Source: Campylobacter concisus (lineage in GTDB: Bacteria; Campylobacterota; Campylobacteria; Campylobacterales; Campylobacteraceae). From it: 64,000 nucleotides of DNA. The notes beneath the pieces were generated by a model, which was given only the letters and a program-made list of their open reading frames with translations, had not been told where the DNA came from and ran no database searches. The position numbers and the translations under genes were made by a program. The stretch is taken from NCBI RefSeq assembly GCF_015679985.1, contig NZ_CP049239.1:434001-498000 (forward strand). The letters are read 5' to 3'. Shown in pieces: positions 18,426 to 27,613 of this stretch (the first letter of the stretch is position 1; each line of letters opens with the position of its first letter).

Positions 18426-18977
18426 ATGAAATTTGTAAAAATACTCTTTTTAATAGTTTTAAGTATTTTCTTCGTTGGATGCGGAGGAAGATATAAATAT
18501 AATGTTGAGCCAACGCCGATACAAAAAGGCGTGGCTAAATATATTATTAGCGATTTTAACCTAACATTGACAAACCAGCCAACTAGATACGAGCATAACA
18601 CTAACTATAAAAATGAAAACGAACTTCGTGATGAGTTTGTGGAATTTATAAACAAACATCTAAAAGAGCAGGGTATTTTAGGGGATGAAAATAGCTTTAA
18701 GATAAAAATACAAATGGACTATGAAAGATGGTTTAACTGGGGTAGCAAGGCGTTAAACAAGCCACACTTTCGCTATAGCGTGAAAATTTATGATAACGAT
18801 GATAGGCTTTTGGTCTCTTACTCTATACCAGTCTCTACAACGAAATATGGCTATTTTAAAGAGATCGCTGTTTTGGCGGAGATTGCTGCATTTAGGTGGG
18901 ATGCGGAGGATGAGCCGACAGATATCGACTTGACCTCAAAAACTCTTGTTGATGAGATAAAAGATATAGGAAAATAA
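18426..18977 (+). CDS. Putative lipoprotein of unknown function
   Basis: 183 aa with a classic type II signal peptide: MKF-VK, a hydrophobic core (5-16) and lipobox FVGC with Cys19 as the lipidation site. The mature part is 164 residues with mixed charge and aromatic residues and no motif I recognise. It begins 11 nt after fhs and is followed 15 nt later by ribD, so it is probably operonic. It is likely in the inner or outer membrane facing the periplasm. Function unknown. Confidence 0.8.
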   Translation: MKFVKILFLIVLSIFFVGCGGRYKYNVEPTPIQKGVAKYIISDFNLTLTNQPTRYEHNTNYKNENELRDEFVEFINKHLKEQGILGDENSFKIKIQMDYERWFNWGSKALNKPHFRYSVKIYDNDDRLLVSYSIPVSTTKYGYFKEIAVLAEIAAFRWDAEDEPTDIDLTSKTLVDEIKDIGK

Positions 18978-18992
18978 AAATAGTCTGCTAAG

Positions 18993-20060
18993 ATGAACGA
19001 CGAATTTTACATGGATCTTGCTTTAAGTGAGGCTTGGAAATTTCAGATCCTGACCTATCCAAATCCAGCCGTTGGATGCCTTATTCTTGATGAAAATGGT
19101 CAAATTTTATCTTGTAAGGCTCATGAAAAGGCTGGATATTTGCACGCTGAGCCAACGGCGATACTCTTTGCGCTTTGCAAAAAAAGTGAAAAATTTAAAG
19201 ATGATTTTATAAAAGCATATAATGAAAAATTTTTCTTAAATTTAAAGCCTATTGATCTTGAAGATCAGCCTTTAGAGCCAAAATTTACCTACGAATTTAT
19301 ACTAAAAAACCACTCAAATTTACTAAAAAATGCAAAAGCCTACGTCACTCTTGAGCCTTGCTCGCATCATGGTAAAACGCCACCTTGTGCAAATTTGCTA
19401 AAAGAGCTTAGCTTTAGCGAGGTGATAATCGGCAGCCACGATGAAAATAAAATAGCAAGTGGCGGCGGAAATTTACTTCAGAATGCTGGAGTGAATGTTA
19501 AATTTGGCGTTTTAAAAGAGCGTTGTGATAAGCTACTTGAGCCATTTTTGGCCTATCAAAATGGTGGCTTTAGTTTTTTAAAAATCGCAATTAGTAAAAA
19601 TGGCGTGGCAAGTGGCGGCATCATCGCAAATGAGCTTAGCCGCACGCATGTCCATAAACTAAGAAGCGTCATAGATACGCTAGTGATCGGCGGCAACACA
19701 GTGCGAGTTGATCGTCCAAAGCTTGATAGTAGGCTAGTAAGTGGCGGCAAAAATCCAGATGTCATAATCTACTCAAGAAGTGATAAATTTGATAAGACAA
19801 TACCGCTTTTTAGCGTGCCAGGGCGCAAAGTTAGTATTCAAAAAAAGCTTAGCTTAAAAGGACTTAGCATGTTTGAAGGCGCTGATGAGTTTTTAAAACT
19901 TGCAAAAGATGGCAAGCTAGCAAACGCAAAATGGCTACTTATCTATCAAAGCTCAAATTTTAAGGATGGTAAAAACTTGAGCCTTGATCTAAAATTAAAG
20001 CCACTATTTAGTGGGAATTTTGGAGACGATAGCTACACTTGGTATGAAATTTTGGATTAA
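18993..20060 (+). CDS. ribD: Riboflavin biosynthesis protein RibD (deaminase/reductase)
   Basis: 355 aa. The N-terminal cytidine-deaminase-type domain has His51-Ala-Glu53 (HAEPTA) and the zinc motif EPCSHHGKTPPC. The C-terminal pyrimidine reductase domain includes LRSVIDTLVIGGNTVRVDRP. It carries out steps two and three of riboflavin synthesis. The deaminase domain has an insert of about 40 residues between HAE and the PCxxxGxTPPC motif compared with E. coli. It is convergent with the VIT-family gene, the two overlapping by 4 nt at their ends. Confidence 0.92.
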   Translation: MNDEFYMDLALSEAWKFQILTYPNPAVGCLILDENGQILSCKAHEKAGYLHAEPTAILFALCKKSEKFKDDFIKAYNEKFFLNLKPIDLEDQPLEPKFTYEFILKNHSNLLKNAKAYVTLEPCSHHGKTPPCANLLKELSFSEVIIGSHDENKIASGGGNLLQNAGVNVKFGVLKERCDKLLEPFLAYQNGGFSFLKIAISKNGVASGGIIANELSRTHVHKLRSVIDTLVIGGNTVRVDRPKLDSRLVSGGKNPDVIIYSRSDKFDKTIPLFSVPGRKVSIQKKLSLKGLSMFEGADEFLKLAKDGKLANAKWLLIYQSSNFKDGKNLSLDLKLKPLFSGNFGDDSYTWYEILD

Positions 20061-20920
20061 ATATCTAGGCCAAAATAGTGCTTAACTAAAAAACCAATAC
20101 CAAATGAAATGATCGCAACACCAAAAGTTATCACACACATCTCAACCACTCTTGGCAAAAATTTAAGTTCTTTTGCTACGCTTATGTAAAAGTTGTAAGT
20201 GATAATGGCAACAAAGGCAAAGAAAAACATCGACAAGACAGCGTAAACACCACTTGAAAAGATGAAAAATGGAAGTATCAAAAACGCCGTTGTTATGATG
20301 TACGAACCACCTGTATAGAGCGAATAGGTAAGCGGTTTGATCTCGTCACTTGGATTTTCTTTTGACTCAAGATAGGCTGATCCTGCCATAGAAAGAGCAG
20401 CTGCAATACCCATGATAAGGCCTGTCGCACCAACTGATTTTGTATTTGAAAAAGCAAGTGCGATACCACTTAGTGTGCCAGTTAGCTCAACTAATGCGTC
20501 ATTCATGCCAAGCACGATACCACCAGCATTTACGAGCTTTGTGTCTTTTAGCATGGAGATTAGACTATTTTCGTGATTAACCTCTTCATCATAGATGTCT
20601 TTAGCCTCAGGATATTCATCTATGATGTCAAGATAAAATTTCTCCGCATCCTCTTCACGTGACTCCATAAATTTTAAAGTAAAAGATGTACCAAAAATTT
20701 TAACAAGTATCGTATAGAAGATGACTTTGAATAAATTTGCAGTTCTACTCTCACCTGTTATCTTTTGGCAAAAAGCATAGTGTCGTTTTTCTTCAGTGAT
20801 TAATTTACGAAGTATTTTTTTATTTTCTTCATTTTTTTCACTAGCTTCGAGTAACGTATAGATGGCGGTATCATCTGCTTCATTTTGTAGCTGTTTTAAA
20901 GCACGCTTTTTATCTAGCAT
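20057..20920 (-). CDS. Ferritin-like/VIT1-CCC1 family metal transporter
   Basis: 287 aa. The N-terminal 130 residues form a ferritin-like four-helix module with Glu/His motifs (EEKRHYAF, then EEDAEKFY and EEVNHENSL). The C-terminal part is a VIT1/CCC1 membrane domain starting at GIVLGMNDALVELTG, with about five membrane spans. Such proteins export or store Fe2+/Mn2+ (family knowledge). I start at the ATG at 20920, preceded by AAAGGGGAA. The same frame stays open upstream only because it runs into the tRNA-Leu gene, so the longer version is rejected. Confidence 0.88.
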   Translation of the reverse strand: MLDKKRALKQLQNEADDTAIYTLLEASEKNEENKKILRKLITEEKRHYAFCQKITGESRTANLFKVIFYTILVKIFGTSFTLKFMESREEDAEKFYLDIIDEYPEAKDIYDEEVNHENSLISMLKDTKLVNAGGIVLGMNDALVELTGTLSGIALAFSNTKSVGATGLIMGIAAALSMAGSAYLESKENPSDEIKPLTYSLYTGGSYIITTAFLILPFFIFSSGVYAVLSMFFFAFVAIITYNFYISVAKELKFLPRVVEMCVITFGVAIISFGIGFLVKHYFGLDI

Positions 20921-20974
20921 AAATTCCCCTTTTTTAATTTTGTAAGATTTTGGATTTTGAAGTATAAGATTAGA

Positions 20975-21059
20975 TGGTGCGATCAGCGAGACTCGAACTC
21001 GCACACCTAGCGGCACTACCCCCTCAAGATAGCGTGTCTACCAATTCCACCATGATCGC
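20975..21059 (-). tRNA. tRNA-Leu (anticodon GAG), CCA encoded
   Basis: On the minus strand the acceptor GCGATCA pairs with TGATCGC, followed by discriminator A and an encoded CCA. The anticodon stem CTATC/GGTAG encloses loop TTGAGGG with anticodon GAG. The T-arm is CGAG-TTCGAGT-CTCG. A long variable arm gives 85 nt, as expected for a class II leucine tRNA. It follows atpE and its terminator. Confidence 0.95.
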
Positions 21060-21060
21060 A

Positions 21061-21087
21061 AAAAGAGTAAAAGCCCCAAAAGGGGCT
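21061..21087 (-). terminator. Intrinsic terminator of atpE
   Basis: On the minus strand, stem AGCCCC/GGGGCT with a TTTT loop (21072-21087) is followed by TTTTACTCTTTTT. It lies between atpE and tRNA-Leu. Confidence 0.75.
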
Positions 21088-21104
21088 AAATTTAAGCTTT
21101 ACGC

Positions 21105-21407
21105 TTAGCCAAGCATTGGGTTTGCGTAAAGAACGATAAGTGTAATAACAAGTGCGTAGATAACTTGTGCTTCGATCATCGCAAGAGCGATAAACATTGT
21201 AGTCATAAGTTTGCTACCAACACCTGGGTTTCTAGCTGTTCCGCTAATTGTTGCAGCAGCTGTGTTACCCATACCAATAGCACCGCCAAGAGCTGCAAGG
21301 CCAAGACCAATACCACCAGCGATAACCGAATATGATCTAATCATCTCGCCATCAGCACCAAATGCAAATGCAGCAAGACCAAGAATTAAAAACACGATCT
21401 TTTTCAT
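21105..21407 (-). CDS. atpE: ATP synthase F0 subunit c
   Basis: 100 aa proteolipid of the proton-driven rotor ring. Two membrane helices flank the polar loop ISGTARNPGVGSK, and the ion-binding carboxylate is Glu79 in AMIEAQ; no Na+-type Q/T-S signature is seen. The N-terminal MKKIVFLILGLAAFAFGAD looks like a cleavable signal, which most c subunits lack. No other atp gene is nearby, as in other Campylobacterota where atpE is separate. GGAGCAA lies 4 nt upstream of the ATG. Confidence 0.95.
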   Translation of the reverse strand: MKKIVFLILGLAAFAFGADGEMIRSYSVIAGGIGLGLAALGGAIGMGNTAAATISGTARNPGVGSKLMTTMFIALAMIEAQVIYALVITLIVLYANPMLG

Positions 21408-21612
21408 CGTTGCTCCTTTAAAATTTTAAAGCTCTTTCGGATCTGTCCCCTACTTAAACTTTATGAGCCGTAATATTACAAAAACAAAACTTTGTTTCAA
21501 ATAAAAACACTAAAAATTTAAATTGCCTATAAAAAATTCTTGGCTTAGAAAAATAAAAGTTTTTTTATGTTATCTTTGAAAAAATTAATTTATTCTTAAT
21601 CTCAGGTAATCA

Positions 21613-22959
21613 ATGATAAATGAAAAATTTTCAAAAATAGGCTTTGTTCTTGCGATGGCAGGATCGGCTGTTGGACTTGGTAATGCATGGAAATTTCCAA
21701 CAATGGTAGGAAACAATGGCGGTTCAGCATTTATAGTTTTATATTTACTTCTCACGTTTGCTATTGCTTTTGTAGCGTTTTTAGCGGAGCTTAGCATTGG
21801 TAAGCTTGGTGAGAGTGACGTTGTAAGCTCCATTTATAAACTTGCTCCAAAACACAAAAAAATATGGTCTCTTTCGGGCTTTTTTATGATAGGAGCGATA
21901 CTTATAGCTTCATTTTATATGGTAGTTATTGGCTGGATTTTAAAGTATATCTATCTTAGTTTTTCGCCACTTTTGGCTGATACTAAAGAAGCAGCAACGC
22001 AGTTTAATACACTTTTGGCAAATGATCTAACCAGTGCCGTGCTTTGCTTTAGTCTAGTCTTTTTAATGGTATTTTTTGCTGTTTCAAAAGGTGTGAAAAG
22101 TGGCATTGAAAAGCTAAATATCTGGATGATGCCGAGTCTTTTTATACTGCTTGTTTGTATACTTTTTTATGCAATTAGTATGGGCGATGGCTTTGTTAAG
22201 GCGGCTAAATTTTTATTTGTACCAAATTTTAGCGCGATCACGCCAGATGTTGTTTTGCAAGCTCTTGGACTTGCGTTTTTCTCGCTATCTATGGGTGTTG
22301 GCGTCATACCGACATACGCTGCAAATTTACCGGAGCAGACAAATCTTATAAAATCAACGCTTTCTATCATCTTTATAAACATATTAATAGGCATTATGAT
22401 GGGGCTTGTGGTCTTTACATTTATATTTGCTTATGGGGCTGATAGTACGGCAAGTGGACCAGGGCTTATTTTTATCTCACTTGTTACGCTTTTTGCAAAG
22501 CTTGGGATAGTTGGCAATATTATGGCTATCGCATTTTTTGTTTCGCTTTTATTTGCTGGTGTTACAAGTGCTGTTTCGATGATAGAACCATTTGCTTACT
22601 ATTTGGTTAGAAAATTTGAAATTTCACGTAAAATGGCTCTTGTTTATATTGGAATTTTTGTCTATATTTTAGGCCTTTTTTGTATTTTTTCATATTATGC
22701 GCAGACGGCTAATATTTTTAGTATTTTTGGTAAGCCAGTCTTTGATGCACTTGATTTTCTTACTTCAAATATAATGATGCCAATAGGTGCCATAATTTTT
22801 AGTTTTTTTGTTGGCTATAAACTTAAAAAAGAGAGCCTATATCTACTCTTTGGCGAATTTATGGGAAAAGTATTTTTTGAAATTTGGTACTTCACTCTAA
22901 GATATATCGTGCCAATTGCAATTTGTGCCATCATGATCTATCAAATAGCAGGTAAATGA
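21613..22959 (+). CDS. Sodium-dependent transporter, NSS family (copy 1)
   Basis: 448 aa, the length of 11-helix bacterial neurotransmitter:sodium symporters. GSAVGLGNAWKFP at 17-29 is the helix-1 Na+/substrate-binding motif. These proteins take up amino acids with Na+; the substrate cannot be read from sequence. It is the first of three adjacent paralogues, all beginning with a FSKIG/VGFVL-like opening, and overlaps copy 2 by 4 nt. It is divergent from atpE. Confidence 0.92.
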   Translation: MINEKFSKIGFVLAMAGSAVGLGNAWKFPTMVGNNGGSAFIVLYLLLTFAIAFVAFLAELSIGKLGESDVVSSIYKLAPKHKKIWSLSGFFMIGAILIASFYMVVIGWILKYIYLSFSPLLADTKEAATQFNTLLANDLTSAVLCFSLVFLMVFFAVSKGVKSGIEKLNIWMMPSLFILLVCILFYAISMGDGFVKAAKFLFVPNFSAITPDVVLQALGLAFFSLSMGVGVIPTYAANLPEQTNLIKSTLSIIFINILIGIMMGLVVFTFIFAYGADSTASGPGLIFISLVTLFAKLGIVGNIMAIAFFVSLLFAGVTSAVSMIEPFAYYLVRKFEISRKMALVYIGIFVYILGLFCIFSYYAQTANIFSIFGKPVFDALDFLTSNIMMPIGAIIFSFFVGYKLKKESLYLLFGEFMGKVFFEIWYFTLRYIVPIAICAIMIYQIAGK

Positions 22960-24287
22960 TGGATAGATTTAGTAAAGTTGGTTTTGTTCTTTCTATCATT
23001 GGAGCGGCTATTGGCCTTGGTAATGCGTGGAAATTTCCATACATGGTCGGTAGTAACGGTGGTTCAGCATTTATTCTTATATATCTATTTTTTGCTTTTG
23101 TTGTCGGCCTTAGTATATTTTTTGCTGAGATGGCAATGGGCAAAATTTCACGCCTTGACACGGTTGGGGCATTTAAAAGTCTAGCTACAAAGGGGGCAAA
23201 TTCTTGGAAATTTGCTGGTGTTGTGATGGTGACAGGGTTATTCATCGCATCTTTTTACACACTCATCATTGGTTGGGTTTTAAAATACGTTATCTTAAGT
23301 CTTGGTGAGCTTCCAAAAGATATGGCAAGCTCAGAAGCGCTTTTTGTAAATTTTACTTCAAAGGGCATAGAGGAGCAAATTTTATATTTTAGCATCGCTT
23401 TTTTTGCCTACTTTTTTATACTTACAAAAGGTATAAAAAGTGGAATAGAGCGTATAAATGTATATCTTATTCCGACACTTTTTATTTTACTTTTGCTTAT
23501 GCTCGGCTACTCTTTTGGTATGAATGGATTTGATGAGGCGGCTAAATTTTTACTAGTACCAGACTTTTCAAAGATAGATCAAGGCGCTATCTTAAATGCT
23601 CTTGGGTTAGCTTTTTTTACGATGTGTATTGGCATTGGCTGCATTTTAACTTACTCATCAAGCCTAGGCAATGATACAAATTTATTCACTTCATCACTTT
23701 ATGTAGTCTTTGCAAATATAATTATTAGCGTAATTATAGGGCTTATAGTTTTTACATTCACCTATGAATTTGGCTCAGAGCCATCAAAGGGTGCAGGGTT
23801 AGCATTTATCTCGCTTCCAACGCTTTTTGCAAAGCTTGGTTTGCTTGGAAATTTCTTAGCTTTTGCATTTTTTACATCTTTATTTTTTGCTGGTATAACA
23901 TCGGTTATTTCACTAGTTGAACCATTTATATTTTTCTTAAATAAAAGCTTGGGACTTAGTAGAAATAGATCAATTATTATTGTTGGTGCCGTAGTTTATC
24001 TTTTGGGAATTTTATGCGCATTAAGCGGTATTGGCGATTTTAAGGAGTCACTTACATTTTTTGGTAAGAGCTTTTTTGATTTGCTTGATTATATTAGCTC
24101 AAACATTATGCTACCACTTGGTGGCATTATATTTGCCCTTTTTGTTGGGTACTTTATGAAATTTGAGCTTTTAAAAGAGCTATTCTTGCCTTATATGGGT
24201 AAGGTTGTTTTTAAAATTTGGTATTTTTTAATAAGGTTTGTGGCACCAGTTTTAGTTTTTGTGGTGCTAGTAAGGGAGATTGCATAA
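22956..24287 (+). CDS. Sodium-dependent transporter, NSS family (copy 2)
   Basis: 443 aa. GAAIGLGNAWKFP at 16-28 marks helix 1. Other shared blocks with its neighbours are YLIPTLFILLL, the ALGLAFF segment and GLIVFTFTYEFG. The ATG lies inside the end of copy 1 (ATGA-type overlap) and its TAA overlaps the ATG of copy 3 by one base, so the three are one translationally linked unit. The amino-acid substrate is unknown. Confidence 0.92.
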   Translation: MMDRFSKVGFVLSIIGAAIGLGNAWKFPYMVGSNGGSAFILIYLFFAFVVGLSIFFAEMAMGKISRLDTVGAFKSLATKGANSWKFAGVVMVTGLFIASFYTLIIGWVLKYVILSLGELPKDMASSEALFVNFTSKGIEEQILYFSIAFFAYFFILTKGIKSGIERINVYLIPTLFILLLLMLGYSFGMNGFDEAAKFLLVPDFSKIDQGAILNALGLAFFTMCIGIGCILTYSSSLGNDTNLFTSSLYVVFANIIISVIIGLIVFTFTYEFGSEPSKGAGLAFISLPTLFAKLGLLGNFLAFAFFTSLFFAGITSVISLVEPFIFFLNKSLGLSRNRSIIIVGAVVYLLGILCALSGIGDFKESLTFFGKSFFDLLDYISSNIMLPLGGIIFALFVGYFMKFELLKELFLPYMGKVVFKIWYFLIRFVAPVLVFVVLVREIA

Positions 24288-25627
24288 TGGCAAAAGAACA
24301 GTTTTCTAAAATAGGTTATGTTTTAGCAGTTGCAGGGTCAGCTGTTGGACTTGGCAATGCATGGAAATTTCCATATATGGTTGGTGAAAATGGTGGATCG
24401 GCATTTGTTATTTTATATCTTTTGATAACGTTTTTAGTTGGCATACCTATCTTTATGGCAGAGCTAAGTATTGGCAAGCTTAGCGAGAGCGATAGTGTAA
24501 ATGCCTTTAGAAAGTTGGCAAATAAAAATAAAAATTTATGGCAGCTGGTTGGAATTTTAGCTATGGTAACCGCAGCTATAATCTCATCTTATTATATTGT
24601 TATCATCGGCTGGGTCTTTAAGTATTTCACACTATCTTTTACCGGTCTTCCAAACGATATAGAAAGTTCAAAAGTAATATTTAACGAGCTTCTTACACAT
24701 GGTCTTGGCGAGCAGACACTTTATTTTGTTATAGCATTTGTAGCTTGCTTTTTTATCCTTTCAAAAGGAGTGAAAAGTGGTATTGAAAAGCTAAATGTTT
24801 GGATGATGCCAAGCCTATTTATCATGGTTTTAATCATGCTTATCTTTTCTATGATGATGAATGGCTTTACAAAATCGGCTGAGTTTTTACTTGTTCCTGA
24901 CTTTAGCAAAATTTCATTTAATTCGCTTTTGCTTGCTCTTGGACTTGCTTTTTGGACACTATCTCTTGGTATGGCAGCGATCATTACATATTCAGCTAGT
25001 CTAAGTGATGATACAAATTTAGCCACTTCTACGCTAAGTATCGTCTTTATAAATATCGTCTTAGCCATCATGATGGGTCTTGTTATCTTTACATTTATAT
25101 TTGAATTTGGTGCCGAGCCGTCTCAAGGACCAGGACTTGTCTTTATCTCGCTTCCAACGCTCTTTGCTAAGCTTGGTGTGATAGGTCAAATTTTAGCTGC
25201 AGCATTTTTTGCTGCACTTATCTTTGCTGGCATTACTTCAGCTATCTCTATCGTAGAGCCGTTTGTATTTTTCTTGATCAGAGAGTATAGCATTAGCAGG
25301 ATAAAAGCTCTTAGCATAGTTGGAGCCGGTGTTTTTGTATTGGGATTTTTATGTCTTTTATCAAATATAGAAAATGTTGGCGACAAATTTATGCTCTTTG
25401 GTAAAAATTTCTTTGATTTTCTTGATTTTACCGCTTCAAATGTTCTGCTTCCAATTAGTGGCATAGGTGGAGCGATATTTGTTGGATATTTTATGAAAAG
25501 AGAGGCACTTTATGTGCTATTTAGCCCATATATGAGCGACTTTGTATTTAGTGCGTGGTATTTTTTATTAAGATATGTGGCACCAGTTTGTGTATTTATC
25601 ATTATGATAAATAAATTGTTTTTTTAA
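24287..25627 (+). CDS. Sodium-dependent transporter, NSS family (copy 3)
   Basis: 446 aa from the ATG at 24287. The frame is open 23 codons further upstream, but that part lies inside copy 2 and lacks the family start; MAKEQFSKIGYVLAVAG aligns with the openings of copies 1 and 2. The helix-1 motif GSAVGLGNAWKFP is at 17-29. It appears closer to copy 1 in motif wording. C. jejuni has two such genes at this locus (recalled), so one may be a later duplicate. Confidence 0.92.
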   Translation: MAKEQFSKIGYVLAVAGSAVGLGNAWKFPYMVGENGGSAFVILYLLITFLVGIPIFMAELSIGKLSESDSVNAFRKLANKNKNLWQLVGILAMVTAAIISSYYIVIIGWVFKYFTLSFTGLPNDIESSKVIFNELLTHGLGEQTLYFVIAFVACFFILSKGVKSGIEKLNVWMMPSLFIMVLIMLIFSMMMNGFTKSAEFLLVPDFSKISFNSLLLALGLAFWTLSLGMAAIITYSASLSDDTNLATSTLSIVFINIVLAIMMGLVIFTFIFEFGAEPSQGPGLVFISLPTLFAKLGVIGQILAAAFFAALIFAGITSAISIVEPFVFFLIREYSISRIKALSIVGAGVFVLGFLCLLSNIENVGDKFMLFGKNFFDFLDFTASNVLLPISGIGGAIFVGYFMKREALYVLFSPYMSDFVFSAWYFLLRYVAPVCVFIIMINKLFF

Positions 25628-25636
25628 GGGTTGTTT

Positions 25637-26146
25637 ATGCAAAAAGTTGAGAAATTTTTTGATAAGGTTGGCGATATAGTCGGCTATATTTGCATGTTTA
25701 TTATGGCTTTGATGATAATAGACGTCTTTTTTAACGTTGTGGCAAGGTATTTTTTTTCTTATGGAAATGTCGCATTTCAGGAGCTTGAGTGGCATTTTTT
25801 TGCTGTGATATTTTTGCTTGGTATGAGCTATGCATTAAAAGAAGATGCACATGTTAGGGTTGATATCTTTTACGCTAAATTTTCACCAAAAAATAAAGCT
25901 CTTGTAAATATGATAGGAACTGTTATTTTTGTAATTCCATTTGCACTTTTGGTTTCAAATTTATCGTTTGAATTTGTGAGTGATGCTTATACTTCAGCTG
26001 AAGCTAGTGCAGATCCAGGTGGTCTTACTCACAGATGGATCATAAAAGCACTTATTCCTTTTTCTTTTTATCTACTTGTATTTTTTGCGATTGGCTTTTT
26101 TATAAGAAATTTTAATCTTTACAAAAAAGCTAAAAAGGGGGAATAA
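25637..26146 (+). CDS. TRAP transporter small permease (DctQ-type)
   Basis: 169 aa with four predicted membrane helices. LEWHFFAVIFLLGMSYALKE carries the DctQ-type E-W-H pattern, and DAHVRVDIFY is the conserved following block. The start is set at the ATG at 25637, 6 nt after AAGGG; a TTG two codons earlier is less likely. It overlaps the large-permease gene by one base. It lies 9 nt behind NSS copy 3. No periplasmic DctP-type binding protein is adjacent. Confidence 0.88.
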   Translation: MQKVEKFFDKVGDIVGYICMFIMALMIIDVFFNVVARYFFSYGNVAFQELEWHFFAVIFLLGMSYALKEDAHVRVDIFYAKFSPKNKALVNMIGTVIFVIPFALLVSNLSFEFVSDAYTSAEASADPGGLTHRWIIKALIPFSFYLLVFFAIGFFIRNFNLYKKAKKGE

Positions 26147-27534
26147 TGGCTGGCTTGATAATGTTTATAGCTGCGCTTTTGATGCTAGGCATTGGCTTTC
26201 CAGTAGCCTTTACCTTTGGTGCGGTTTCGATGATATTTGGCATGATTGGTAGTATTGTTGAGAGTATTGGAGACGGAGATGGGCTACTTGGAAGTATTGA
26301 AGTTTTCAAAGATATGTTTAACTTCATGCCTTATAGAATTTTCTCTATCATGGAGAGTAGAATTTTTATAGCAGTTCCACTTTTTGTCTTTATGGGCGTT
26401 GTGCTTCAAAAGTCAAAACTAGCTGAGAGGCTACTTGAGAGCATGGGTATGCTTTTTGGAGAAATTCGCGGAGGTATTGCTATTAGTACTATCTTGGTTG
26501 GAGCACTTCTTGCAGCTTCAACTGGTGTTGTTGGTGCAAGTGTCGTTGCAATGGGCGTTATAAGCTTGCCTGTTATGTTAAAGTATAAATACGACCAAGC
26601 GCTAGGTTGTGGCACTATATGTGCTGCTGGTACGCTTGGACAGATCATTCCACCTTCTATCGTGCTGATTATTTTGGGTGATATATTTTCAGTGCCAGTT
26701 GGTGAGCTTTTTCATCAAGCCATCATCCCAGGACTCACGCTAGTAGCAGTTTATATCATTTATATTTTGATTGTTGCTTATTTGAAACCAGATACCGCAC
26801 CAGTAGTAAAAGATGAGAGCGGTGTTAGTAAATTTAAGCAGACCATGAGAGCACTAATCGCTATCTTTCCGCCACTTTTGCTGGTTATTTGCGTATTGGG
26901 TTCTATATTTGCAGGTATCGCTACACCAACTGAAAGTTCAGCTTTTGGCTGCGTTGGAGCCATTATTTTAGCTATTTTTTATAGGACATTTTCATTTTCT
27001 ATGATAAAAGAGGCATTGGCAGAAAGCGTAAAAACTACAGCACTTGTCTTTGCCATACTTGTTGGTGCGACAGCCTTTTCTATGGTATTTAGTTACACTG
27101 GTGGAGATGAGATTGTTGAAAAATTTATGACAAATTTACCAGGCGAGAAGTGGGGCTTTATCATTTTTAGTATGGTTGTCATCTTTGTGCTTGGCTTTTT
27201 TATCGACTTTGTTGAAATTTCATACATTGTGCTTCCTATTTTGGTACCAATAGCCGCAAAGCTTGGTATAAATCCAATTTATCTAGCAATCTTAGTTGCT
27301 ATGAATTTACAAACTTCATTTTTGACGCCGCCATTTGGTTTTAGCTTATTTTTCCTAAGATCAGTCGCACCAGCTGAGATAAAAACGACTGCTATTTATA
27401 AAGGTGTTGTGCCTTATATTTTTATTCAGCTTGCTGTACTTGTATTTTTCTGCGTCTTTCTAATGGAATTAAAGCCAATGCTTGATGCGAGCCACGGCGG
27501 ATTATTAAACTTCTTACTCTCACTTTTTAAATGA
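26146..27534 (+). CDS. TRAP transporter large permease (DctM-type)
   Basis: 462 aa with about 12 hydrophobic segments. It shows DctM features: GIGFPVAFTFGA near the start, the repeat GALLAASTGVVGASVVAMGVI, GTLGQIIPPSI and the TESSAFG segment. With the small permease it forms the Na+-coupled membrane part of a TRAP uptake system for an organic acid or related solute. The substrate is normally set by a DctP protein, missing here. A hairpin follows at 27573-27613. Confidence 0.92.
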   Translation: MAGLIMFIAALLMLGIGFPVAFTFGAVSMIFGMIGSIVESIGDGDGLLGSIEVFKDMFNFMPYRIFSIMESRIFIAVPLFVFMGVVLQKSKLAERLLESMGMLFGEIRGGIAISTILVGALLAASTGVVGASVVAMGVISLPVMLKYKYDQALGCGTICAAGTLGQIIPPSIVLIILGDIFSVPVGELFHQAIIPGLTLVAVYIIYILIVAYLKPDTAPVVKDESGVSKFKQTMRALIAIFPPLLLVICVLGSIFAGIATPTESSAFGCVGAIILAIFYRTFSFSMIKEALAESVKTTALVFAILVGATAFSMVFSYTGGDEIVEKFMTNLPGEKWGFIIFSMVVIFVLGFFIDFVEISYIVLPILVPIAAKLGINPIYLAILVAMNLQTSFLTPPFGFSLFFLRSVAPAEIKTTAIYKGVVPYIFIQLAVLVFFCVFLMELKPMLDASHGGLLNFLLSLFK

Positions 27535-27572
27535 TATAAAAGTTTTTGGTTGTAAAATACCAAAAAACAAGC

Positions 27573-27613
27573 AAAATGGCTAATTTGAGTTTCTAATCAA
27601 TTTAGCCATTTTC
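27573..27613 (+). terminator. Hairpin after the TRAP permease genes
   Basis: An 11-bp stem (27573-27583 with 27602-27612) lies 39 nt after the large-permease stop and ends in TTTTC. A weaker hairpin, GTTTTTGGT with ACCAAAAA, sits just before it at 27542-27568. Together they separate the transporter run from pycB. Confidence 0.5.

Noticed and set aside
20921-21016. A 32-residue N-terminal extension of the VIT-family gene.
   Set aside because: It runs into the tRNA-Leu gene, has no ribosome site, and the ATG at 20920 has a good one.
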